From Archangium sp. (GTDB lineage: Bacteria; Myxococcota; Myxococcia; Myxococcales; Myxococcaceae): a stretch of 8,427 nucleotides of DNA. The notes below the pieces were generated by a model. It saw only the letters and a program-made list of their open reading frames with translations. It was not told where the DNA came from and searched no databases. Below, piece by piece: positions 1 through 6,143 of this stretch (its first letter is position 1; each line of letters opens with the position of its first letter). Where the stretch lies: positions 1 to 8,427 of the forward strand of contig JAEUJR010001071.1 of assembly GCA_016793585.1 (NCBI GenBank), given 5' to 3'. The position numbers and the translations under genes were made by a program.

Positions 1-1143
1 CTGTACCACCTGCACACGACGGGGCGCTGCGAGTTCACCGAGCCCCAGCACGCGGGCCGCTTCTTCTCGGTGTCGCTCTTCACGGGCCACACCATGCGCG
101 GGCCCATCGCCGAGGGGCGGGCCGACTTCATGCCCATCTTCCTCTCAGACATTCCGTCGCTCTTCACCTCGGGCGCGGTGCCGCTCGACGTGGCGCTGGT
201 GCAGCTGTCGACGCCGAACTCGCACCTCGACTGCACGCTGGGCACGTCGGTCGACGCCGCGCTCGCCGCTGCGTGGAACGCGAAGGCCGTGGTGGCCGAG
301 GTGAACGCCCAGATGCCGCGCACGCTGGGCAACTCGGTGCTGCCGCTCGAGAAGGTGAAGGCCTTCACGCTCACGAACCGGCCGCTCGCCGAGATGGCGC
401 CGGGCGAGACGAGCGAGGTCGAGAGCCGCATCGGAGAGCAGATCGCCAACCTCGTCGAAGACGGCTCATGTCTGCAGATGGGCATCGGGGCGATTCCCGA
501 CGCGGTGCTCGCGCGCCTCGGCGACAAACACGACCTCGGCATTCACACCGAGATGTTCAGCGACGGGCTGATTCCGCTCGTCGAGAACGGCGTCGTCACC
601 AACAAGCTCAAGAAGGTGCACGCGGGGCGCAGCGTCGTCTCGTTCGTCACCGGCACGAAGAAGCTGTTCGACTTCGTCAACGACAACCAGCAGGTCGAGT
701 TCCACCCCTGCGACCGCACCAACGACACCGCGCTCATCGGCAAGAACGACAAGGTCGTCGCCATCAACTCGGCCATCGAGGTCGACCTCACCGGGCAGGT
801 GTGCGCCGACTCCATGGGCCACCGCATCTACTCGGGCATCGGCGGCCAGATGGACTTCATTCGCGGCGCGGCGCGCTCGGCAGGCGGCAAGCCCATCATC
901 GCGCTGCCTTCGACCGCGGCGGGCGGCAAGGTGAGCCGCATCACCATGCAGCTCAAAGATGGCGCGGGCGTCGTCACCACGCGCGGCCACACCCACTGGG
1001 TCGTCACCGAGTACGGCGCCGTCAACCTGCACGGCAAGACGCTGCGTGAACGCGCCGCGCTGCTCATCTCGATCGCGCACCCCGACTTCCGCAGCGAGCT
1101 CGCGCGTGACTTCGCGAGGCTGCGCAACGTGACGCTGGGCTGA
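1..1143 (+). CDS. Acetyl-CoA hydrolase/transferase family protein (4-hydroxybutyrate CoA-transferase-like), 5' partial
   Basis: The reading frame is open from base 1 and ends at TGA 1141-1143, giving 380 visible residues. The GTG at 70 is internal, because the residues before it (HLHTTGRCEF and onward) are typical of the family. Motifs in order are a Gly-rich loop MGIGAIPDAVL (visible residues 160-170), IHTEMFSDG with the probable catalytic Glu at visible residue 184 (codon 550-552), YSGIGGQMDF around 277-286 and TEYGAVNLHGKTLRERA from 336. AHPDFR (359-364) lies close to the C-terminus. In the Clostridium 4-hydroxybutyrate CoA-transferase the catalytic Glu is residue 238, so about 54 residues should be missing. 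These enzymes move CoA between acyl-CoA and a carboxylate through a glutamyl-CoA thioester in the cytoplasm. The HTE context favours the 4-hydroxybutyrate/butyrate branch over the succinyl-CoA:acetate branch, but the true substrate cannot be read from the sequence. No pathway partner is visible. The next gene converges on it. Confidence 0.93.
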   Translation: MYHLHTTGRCEFTEPQHAGRFFSVSLFTGHTMRGPIAEGRADFMPIFLSDIPSLFTSGAVPLDVALVQLSTPNSHLDCTLGTSVDAALAAAWNAKAVVAEVNAQMPRTLGNSVLPLEKVKAFTLTNRPLAEMAPGETSEVESRIGEQIANLVEDGSCLQMGIGAIPDAVLARLGDKHDLGIHTEMFSDGLIPLVENGVVTNKLKKVHAGRSVVSFVTGTKKLFDFVNDNQQVEFHPCDRTNDTALIGKNDKVVAINSAIEVDLTGQVCADSMGHRIYSGIGGQMDFIRGAARSAGGKPIIALPSTAAGGKVSRITMQLKDGAGVVTTRGHTHWVVTEYGAVNLHGKTLRERAALLISIAHPDFRSELARDFARLRNVTLG

Positions 1144-1153
1144 ACACCGACGG

Positions 1154-1930
1154 TCACTTCTTCGGCGCGAAGACCTCGCTGAAGAGCGCCTCCATCATCG
1201 AGTAGGCGCGCGCGGCGACGACGGGGTGGTACATGGCGCGGCCCGGCACGTTCGCGCCCGGGTCGGTGAAGCTGTGCACCGCGCCGCCGAACTTCACGAG
1301 CTGCCAGTCGACCTTCGCCGCGCGCATCTCGGTCTCGAAGGCCGCGACCTCGTCGGGCGGCACGGTCGGGTCGTCGGCCCCGTGCAGGGCGAGCACCTTG
1401 CCCTGAATCTTCGAGGCGTCGTCGGGCGTGGGCGACGAGAGCCCGGCGTGGAAGGCGACGACGCCGCCCAGCTTCGCGCCCGTGCGTGCGAGCTCGAGCG
1501 CGGCGGTGCCTCCGAAGCAGAAGCCGATGGCGCCGACCTTCGTGGCGTCGAGCTTCACGTTCTTCTGCGCGAGCAGCACCTCGAGCGCCTTCGTCATGCG
1601 CAGCCGCAGCGCCGCGCGGTCGGTCTTGAGCGCGCCGGCCGACTTGCCGGCCTCCTGCGCGTTCTTCGGCCGGTTCTTCGTGCCGTACACGTCGGCCACC
1701 AGCACCACGAAGCCACGCGCCGCGACGAGCTCACCCTGCTTCACCGCCTCGTCCGTCACGCCGAGCCAGTTGGGCACCATCACCAGGCCGGGCCGCGCGG
1801 GGCCCTTGTCGTCGGCGATGAGCACGCCCTCGTAGGGCGCGCCGTCGAGTTCCCACGAGACCTTCTTCGTCGTCAGAGCGGCCATGGCATTCCAGGAGAG
1901 GAGGAGGACAAGGGTCGAGAGCAGGCGCAT
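1154..1930 (-). CDS. Exported dienelactone hydrolase family protein
   Basis: This is a 258-residue alpha/beta-hydrolase of the dienelactone hydrolase family. ATG is at 1930-1928 and the stop is TGA. The N-terminus has a charged start, a Leu-rich core and an Ala-x-Ala-like cleavage site (WNAMA, residues 13-17), so it is probably secreted to the periplasm. This choice of start is needed to keep the signal, although no strong ribosome binding site precedes it. The catalytic triad appears complete: nucleophile Cys138 in GFCFGG, Asp187 in HGADDPTVP and His219 in AVHSF. Cys138 is the only cysteine in the protein, which fits a catalytic thiol with no disulfides. Family members hydrolyse dienelactone or other ester/lactone bonds. 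Most classical ones are cytoplasmic enzymes of chloroaromatic degradation, but no such pathway genes lie nearby, so the substrate is unknown. The length is close to the usual 230-260 residues. The gene converges with the CoA-transferase and diverges from the protease. Confidence 0.92.
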   Translation of the reverse strand: MRLLSTLVLLLSWNAMAALTTKKVSWELDGAPYEGVLIADDKGPARPGLVMVPNWLGVTDEAVKQGELVAARGFVVLVADVYGTKNRPKNAQEAGKSAGALKTDRAALRLRMTKALEVLLAQKNVKLDATKVGAIGFCFGGTAALELARTGAKLGGVVAFHAGLSSPTPDDASKIQGKVLALHGADDPTVPPDEVAAFETEMRAAKVDWQLVKFGGAVHSFTDPGANVPGRAMYHPVVAARAYSMMEALFSEVFAPKK

Positions 1931-1995
1931 GTCGCCGAAGACCTGAGCACGCCCCCGGGTGGATGTCGTGAGAGTGGTGAGAGAGACTGCGTCGG
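1931..1995. promoter_or_regulatory. Divergent intergenic region (hydrolase/protease)
   Basis: This 65-base spacer separates two divergently transcribed genes and must carry both 5' ends unless a promoter lies inside a gene. It contains a direct heptamer GTGAGAG at 1968-1974 and 1977-1983, and a CCCGGG palindrome at 1954-1959. No convincing -35/-10 pair is visible in this GC-rich stretch. The role as a shared promoter is inferred from gene orientation only. Confidence 0.4.
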
Positions 1996-3408
1996 GTGCT
2001 CCGGGCCTTCATCATCGTCGGGCTGCTGCTGGCCGCGTGCAGTGACGACCGCTCGGCGAGCGCACGGCGTGACGCCATCGTCGGCGGAGAGCCGGCGCCC
2101 ACCGAGACGCAGGTCTTCTTCCTCGACAGCGACGCCGGCGTCTGCAGCGCCACGCTCATCGCGCCACGCACGCTGGTGACGGCGGCCCACTGCGTCGGCA
2201 GCGCGCCGCTCTTCGCGCTCGACCCGGCGCGCGTCGACGGCTCAGACGCCGGCGTGTACGGCATCGTCAAGCGCCTCACCTACGCCCAGGCCACCGACGG
2301 CGGCGTGGCCGACCTCGCCCTGCTGCTGCTCGACCGCGCGCCCATGGTGACGCCGAAGCCGTGGGCGTGGTGGGGCCCAGCGCCGGCCATCGGGTCGCCC
2401 GTGCGGCACGTCGGCTACGGGCGCTCCGAGCAGGGCCCTCCCGGAGAGCGCCGCGCCGTCACCACCGCCGTCGTGGGCGCCATCGTCAACCGCACGCAGG
2501 GCATGGTGCTGGTGTCGGGCGACCTGGGCAAAGGCATCTGCTTCGGAGACTCGGGTGGCGCGGCCTTCGTGCCGACCGACGGCGGAGAGCGGCTCGTCGC
2601 CGTGCACAGCTTCATCACCACCGACTGCGGCGCGGGCGTCTCGTCGTCGGTGCTGCTGGCGCCCTACCGGCGCTTCGTCGAGCGATGGCTCGTCGAGAAC
2701 GAGAGCCCCGACTGCGCACGTGATGGCCGGTGCGTCGCCGCGTGCGAGGTGGAGGACCCTGACTGCCGCTGCGGCGGCGACGGCGTGTGCACCGCGTGGT
2801 GCAGCGAAGGCGACGACCCCGACTGCCCGGGCGAGTGCCGCGTCGATGGCGTCTGCATGCCCCGCTCGGCGTGCCCGCTGGGTGACGGTGACTGCATCGC
2901 CGACGCGGAGCCCTGCCTGAGCGCCGGCCAGTGCGCCGGTGGCGCGTGCATCAGCGACCCGCAGAACCCCACCCGCTATTGCTCGCAGCCGTGCTCGGGA
3001 GCCCAGGCCTGCCCCGACGGCATGACGTGCGACGGCGCGCGCTCGCTGTGCATCGTGAAGCAGCTGCCCGTGGTGGCCGAAGGCGAGCTCTGCTCGAGCG
3101 CCGTGAAGTGCGCCACCGGCACCGTCTGCAACGACGTGGCGAACGAGCGCCGCTGCCTGCGCACGTGCAGCTCGCAGGCGCAGTGCCTGGCGGGAACACG
3201 CTGCCGCTTCGGCGTGGTGAACGTGTGTCTGCCGATGGCGGCCATCACGCTCGACGCCGGCGCGCAGTGGGAGGGGCCGCTGGCACCGGTGGGGTGCGCT
3301 GCGGCACCGGGGGTGTTGGCGGCGTGGGTGCTGGGCGGCTGGGCCTGCACGCGCCGGCGGCCACGAAAGCCGCGCGCCTCGAACGGCAAGCGTCGTTCGC
3401 CGTGCTGA
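1996..3408 (+). CDS. Trypsin-fold serine protease, predicted lipoprotein with Cys-rich tail and MYXO-CTERM-like end
   Basis: This is a 470-residue protein starting at GTG 1996. An in-frame TGA at 1978-1980 bounds the start, and a weak purine-rich GAGAGA lies about 9 bases upstream. Residues 1-15 form a lipoprotein signal with lipobox LAAC (Cys15). The chymotrypsin-family domain begins at IVGG (28-31), the usual mature N-terminus after zymogen cleavage. The triad is complete: His65 in TAAHC, Asp106 in ADLALLLLD and Ser186 in FGDSGG. The position equivalent to chymotrypsin 189 appears to be Gly (Gly180 in GICFGDSGG) rather than Asp, so trypsin-like Arg/Lys cleavage is not supported. Residues 239-300 carry about three DGxC...DPDC-type units, and further Cys-rich sequence follows to about 411. 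The end (431-470) has a Cys (434), a hydrophobic segment to about 450 and then RRRPRKPR, resembling the MYXO-CTERM cell-surface sorting signal. It is probably a surface-anchored or secreted protease. Its target is unknown. It converges with the large lipoprotein gene 23 bases away. Confidence 0.9.
   Translation: MLRAFIIVGLLLAACSDDRSASARRDAIVGGEPAPTETQVFFLDSDAGVCSATLIAPRTLVTAAHCVGSAPLFALDPARVDGSDAGVYGIVKRLTYAQATDGGVADLALLLLDRAPMVTPKPWAWWGPAPAIGSPVRHVGYGRSEQGPPGERRAVTTAVVGAIVNRTQGMVLVSGDLGKGICFGDSGGAAFVPTDGGERLVAVHSFITTDCGAGVSSSVLLAPYRRFVERWLVENESPDCARDGRCVAACEVEDPDCRCGGDGVCTAWCSEGDDPDCPGECRVDGVCMPRSACPLGDGDCIADAEPCLSAGQCAGGACISDPQNPTRYCSQPCSGAQACPDGMTCDGARSLCIVKQLPVVAEGELCSSAVKCATGTVCNDVANERRCLRTCSSQAQCLAGTRCRFGVVNVCLPMAAITLDAGAQWEGPLAPVGCAAAPGVLAAWVLGGWACTRRRPRKPRASNGKRRSPC
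3289..3405 (+). other. MYXO-CTERM-like C-terminal sorting segment of the protease
   Basis: Codons 432-470 of the protease encode VGC, then a hydrophobic run rich in Ala, Val, Leu, Gly and Trp, then TRRRPRKPR and a basic tail. The order Cys, membrane segment, Arg cluster is that of MYXO-CTERM and related sorting signals in myxobacteria, which are processed by an intramembrane protease (myxosortase). The fit is imperfect. The canonical form usually ends soon after the Arg cluster, whereas here about 12 further residues follow. The call comes from reading the pattern, not from a profile score. Confidence 0.55.
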
Positions 3409-3431
3409 GCGCACTCATCGCAAGCCGCGGT

Positions 3432-6089
3432 TCAGGGGCTGCAGCCGGTGCGGTTCGACGTCGCCTGCGGGCTGATGCGTGCGCCGTTGGTGATGGTGCA
3501 CGGGTTGAGCGCGTTGATGCGCACGCGGCCCACGCCGCCGCCGCCACCACCACCACCGCCGAGGTTTGAGGTGTTGCAGCTCTGCTCCACCCCGCCCGTT
3601 TGCCCGTCGGTGGAACCGCCAGCCCGCGCGCCGCCACGCCCGCCGTAGCCACCGCACTGGTTCGCGCCGCTCCCGCCAGGCGCGGTCGTGACGCCAATGG
3701 TTCCATACTGGCCATCACGCCCGAGGCCGGCCGGCCAGTACGCCGAGCCCTCGGCGCCGCTGCCGCCGTTGGCCGCGATGATGGCGCTGGCGCCTGCGGT
3801 GAGGGTGGTGGCCTCGACGAGAATCGCGCCACCCGAGCCGCCGCCACCACCGCCGCCGCCCGTCACCTGTGCGCCAAACCCGCGCCCGCCCGAGGCGAGG
3901 AGCGCCCCGTTCAACGAGAGCTGCCCGCGAACCCAGAGCTGCAGGGCGCCGCCCGCGCGCCCATACCGGTCGTTCGCCCCCTTGCCGCCCCGTGAGCCGG
4001 GGCACCCGCCGCGCAGCGGCACCAGGGTGGCCGTGCCCTGGGCGGGAATGCCCGTCGCGCCTGCGCCGCCGTTGTCTGCGCCGTTGCCCCCGTTGCCGCC
4101 GGCGAGCCCGAACCCGCCGCCCTGCCCACCGCCCGACTTGTCACCGTTGCCGATGCCAGGGCTGCTCGCGGGGCAGAACGAGCCCTGCCCGCCCGGCCCC
4201 GACTCGATGACGTAGTTGAGGCCGACCCAGCCCTCGTTGGCGCTGACGTCGATGGTGCCGTTGATCTGCGCGTCACCCTTCACGGCGAAGACGAGCGCGC
4301 GGTCTCCAGTGCCGCCCGACGAGCCGCGCACCACCTTCACCGTCACGCCGCTCGCGACGGTGAGGCGATCGACGACGTAGACGACGAGGGTCGGCCCGTT
4401 GGCCTGCGGCACCAGCGTCGGCGCAGGCAGCGTGGGCTCGTTGCAGCCGAGGTCGTCGCGATAGCCGGGCGGGTTGAGCGTCATCGTCGCGTTGCAGGTG
4501 AAGTTGAGGTGGGTCACCGTGGGCGCGGCGTCGATGGTGGCGAGCGGCACGTTCGACGGAATGATGAACGGAGCGCCTGCGTCGCTGGCCCCTGCGTCGG
4601 TGGGAGCGCCCGCGTCGGCGAAAGCGCCCGCGTCGACCGGCGTTCCGCCATCGGCCAGCGCGCCTCCATCGGCCGGAACGCCAGCGTCGACCAGCGTGCC
4701 TGCGTCGGGGTCGGGAACACACGCGCCCGCCTGGCAGGTGCCGCCGTCACAGCTGCCGCTGCGGTTCATGAAGAGGCAGGCGCCGACGAGGCACTGGTTC
4801 ATCGAGAGCTGGCACTCGTTGGGAGGAATCGCGTTGCTGCAGTCGAGCGGCGCGCCGAGACAACCGCCATCTTCGAGGCACGCGTCGTTCACGGTGCACG
4901 GGTCGCTGTCGGCGCACGAGAGGCGGCCCACCGCGATGTCGTAGATGCACCCGCCGTCGAGCGACTCGTCACAGCGCCCGCTCGCCTCCCAGCAATCACC
5001 AGCCGGCGGCGTGGTGCAGACGCGCGGCGTTCCCGCACAGCCGCCGTCGCCGTCGCACGAGTCGTTCACGGTACAGGCGAAGCCGTCGTTGCAGCCCGCG
5101 TCGGCCGGGAGCGGCGCATAGACACAGCCACCATCGGGCTCGACGCACAGGCCCACGCTCGCGGCGCAGGTGTTCGTCGAGGCCGTGCAGCTGACCGCCA
5201 CGCCGCCGCCGCAGACGTTGTTGGTGCAGATCTCCTGCACGTTGCAGGCGAGGCCGTCGCTGCACGCCTCGAGGTTGCAGTCGCTGTCGGCGCAGTCCTT
5301 CATGCCATCGCCGTCGTTGTCGACGTCGTCGCCGCACAGGCCCCGCTCGTTGGTCGCGTTCGCGCAGGTGCCCGGCATGCCCATGGCGCCGCGGGTGCAG
5401 GTGCCGCCGTTGGCGCAGCTCTTCCCGGCGCACTCCCCATCGGCGCAGTCGCGGGTTCCGTCCTGGTCTTCGTCGATGCCGTCGGCGCAGTTGGTCTCGG
5501 TGCACAGGCCCGAGCCCGCGCAGATGGAGTTCGCCGCCTTGCACTGCTTGCCCGTGCACATCGGGTCTCCGCAGTCGGAGAGGTCATTGCAGTCGTTGTC
5601 TTTGCCGTCGGTGCAGACCTCGGCGAGGCCGGGCCTGCGCTGTGGGTCACGATCGTCGCAGTCGGTGCCTTCGGGTGAGCCGTCGTTGTCGACGTCGATG
5701 CTCATCGACGGCGCGCGCTTCAAGGTGACCTTCACGTCGCGCAGGCTCGTCGCGGGGAAGGCCTCGGTGATGGTCTCCGAGGCCTCGGCGGGCACCGTTC
5801 TCATCGTGCAGTCGACGTCGCTGAAGCCGATGGCCTGCAGCGCGACCGTCTCGGGCAGGTCGTCACGGAAGATGGCGGCCGAGAGCACCATGCGGCCCTG
5901 CGTGCGGGCGCCGCGGCTCGTCTTGAGCAGCACGCCCCCGGTGTCTTTCACCTCGAGGGCGACGCAGGTCGACTTGATGCTGTCTTCGAGGTTGATGGCG
6001 ACGCGCAGCGCAGAGCCCGTCGCGGGCGGCGTGCTGCACGACAAGACGCTGGCGACGATGGCGGGGACGAGCAGCTTCACCTGACGCAT
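3432..6089 (-). CDS. Very large modular lipoprotein with MopE-like, Cys-rich and Gly-rich domains
   Basis: The chosen ATG at 6089-6087 gives 885 residues, with TGAGGGA at 6107-6101 upstream. A GTG at 6098 would add three residues but lies only 2 bases from that ribosome binding site. Residues 1-18 are a lipoprotein signal ending in VLSC (Cys18). Residues 19-127 form a domain I do not recognise, with Cys42 and Cys94. Residues 130-277 carry Asp/Asn-rich calcium/metal-binding-like repeats (DVDNDGSPEGTDCDD, DEDQDGTRDC, DVDNDGDGMKDC) as in MopE-type proteins. Residues 277-460 are Cys-rich with CTVND.C..DGGC units. Residues 462-507 are a hexapeptide DAG linker. Residues 512-885 are very Gly-rich, with recurring short strands such as GTIDVSANEG, GALLASGGRG and AIIAANGGSG that suggest a repetitive beta-rich fold. 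It is probably an outer-membrane or surface lipoprotein. Any metal-binding or adhesive role is inference. It may be the third gene of the selB transcription unit. Confidence 0.88.
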   Translation of the reverse strand: MRQVKLLVPAIVASVLSCSTPPATGSALRVAINLEDSIKSTCVALEVKDTGGVLLKTSRGARTQGRMVLSAAIFRDDLPETVALQAIGFSDVDCTMRTVPAEASETITEAFPATSLRDVKVTLKRAPSMSIDVDNDGSPEGTDCDDRDPQRRPGLAEVCTDGKDNDCNDLSDCGDPMCTGKQCKAANSICAGSGLCTETNCADGIDEDQDGTRDCADGECAGKSCANGGTCTRGAMGMPGTCANATNERGLCGDDVDNDGDGMKDCADSDCNLEACSDGLACNVQEICTNNVCGGGVAVSCTASTNTCAASVGLCVEPDGGCVYAPLPADAGCNDGFACTVNDSCDGDGGCAGTPRVCTTPPAGDCWEASGRCDESLDGGCIYDIAVGRLSCADSDPCTVNDACLEDGGCLGAPLDCSNAIPPNECQLSMNQCLVGACLFMNRSGSCDGGTCQAGACVPDPDAGTLVDAGVPADGGALADGGTPVDAGAFADAGAPTDAGASDAGAPFIIPSNVPLATIDAAPTVTHLNFTCNATMTLNPPGYRDDLGCNEPTLPAPTLVPQANGPTLVVYVVDRLTVASGVTVKVVRGSSGGTGDRALVFAVKGDAQINGTIDVSANEGWVGLNYVIESGPGGQGSFCPASSPGIGNGDKSGGGQGGGFGLAGGNGGNGADNGGAGATGIPAQGTATLVPLRGGCPGSRGGKGANDRYGRAGGALQLWVRGQLSLNGALLASGGRGFGAQVTGGGGGGGGSGGAILVEATTLTAGASAIIAANGGSGAEGSAYWPAGLGRDGQYGTIGVTTAPGGSGANQCGGYGGRGGARAGGSTDGQTGGVEQSCNTSNLGGGGGGGGGVGRVRINALNPCTITNGARISPQATSNRTGCSP
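3534..3560 (-). repeat. Poly-glycine codon tract 1
   Basis: Nine consecutive Gly codons (residues 844-852 of the 885-residue protein), mostly GGT/GGC, read on the plus strand as a run of ccg/cca triplets. It is part of the Gly-rich domain and a possible slippage site. Confidence 0.8.
3831..3860 (-). repeat. Poly-glycine codon tract 2
   Basis: Eight consecutive Gly codons followed by Ser-Gly-Gly within the Gly-rich C-terminal domain of the large lipoprotein. It has the same trinucleotide character as the tract at 3534-3560, about 270 bases away. Confidence 0.75.
4569..4706 (-). repeat. 18-base tandem repeat coding Asp-Ala/Gly-Gly-x-x-x linker
   Basis: Seven units start with Asp-Ala-Gly or Asp-Gly-Gly at an 18-base period (DAGTLV, DAGVPA, DGGALA, DGGTPV, DAGAFA, DAGAPT, then a shortened DAGAS), followed by a last short unit DAGAP. 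The repeat joins the Cys-rich half of the large lipoprotein to its Gly-rich half, and is probably a flexible acidic spacer. Asp-Ala-Gly linkers of this kind are common in myxobacterial surface proteins. Confidence 0.85.
5259..5702 (-). repeat. MopE-like Asp/Asn metal-binding repeat region in the large lipoprotein
   Basis: Three divergent units have cores DVDNDG, DEDQDG and DVDNDG, each followed by a Cys-containing DC motif. The first and last cores share a near-identical coding stretch of about 19 bases (near 5310-5330 and 5680-5700), suggesting internal duplication. Asp/Asn-rich loops of this type bind calcium in thrombospondin type 3 repeats. Binding here is inferred from that similarity. 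Confidence 0.65.
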
Positions 6090-6100
6090 GGGCCGCACGT

Positions 6101-6107
6101 TCCCTCA
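6101..6107 (-). promoter_or_regulatory. Ribosome binding site deciding the large lipoprotein start
   Basis: TGAGGGA lies 11 bases before ATG 6089 and only 2 bases before the alternative GTG 6098, so the ATG is preferred. Its TGA triplet is also the second in-frame stop downstream of the small lipoprotein gene. Confidence 0.5.
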
Positions 6108-6140
6108 GGCGCAGCACGAGTTCCAGCGCCCACGTGCGCT
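6108..6140 (-). other. Foldable intergenic segment after the small lipoprotein stop
   Basis: Starting four bases after the stop of the small lipoprotein gene, the transcript can form AGCGC/GCGCT (6140-6136 with 6129-6125, loop of 6). Alternatives are GGCGC/GCGCC (6130-6126 with 6112-6108), or a 7-bp stem of 6139-6133 with 6118-6111 carrying one bulged U. No U-run follows, so it does not look like an intrinsic terminator. Such pairings also arise by chance in GC-rich DNA. Confidence 0.3.
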
Positions 6141-6143
6141 CTT

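Noticed and set aside
70..72. GTG at 70 as the start of the CoA-transferase
   Set aside because: The frame is open and family-like upstream to base 1, so the gene is cut by the window edge rather than starting here.
1226..2179. Long plus-strand open frame opposite the dienelactone hydrolase and crossing into the protease gene
   Set aside because: Its translation is an Arg/His/Ala/Gly-rich low-complexity string without motifs. It is a GC-bias shadow of the real genes on both strands.
2242..3414. 390-residue minus-strand open frame opposite the protease
   Set aside because: It is Ala/Arg/His-rich with no recognisable domain, and it overlaps a gene with a complete catalytic triad and signals at both ends.
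4569..4706. CRISPR-like array
   Set aside because: The units are 18 bases, contiguous, in frame with a protein and without spacers. They encode a linker.
4509..5678. 389-residue plus-strand open frame opposite the large lipoprotein
   Set aside because: It is a repetitive Ala/Val/Gly/Arg composition mirroring the repeats on the other strand, with no motif and no ribosome binding site of note.
6096..6098. GTG start for the large lipoprotein
   Set aside because: It lies only 2 bases from the ribosome binding site, whereas the ATG three codons later is 11 bases away and gives a cleaner lipoprotein signal.
6125..6140. Intrinsic terminator after the small lipoprotein gene
   Set aside because: The stem is only 5 bp and is not followed by a U-run.
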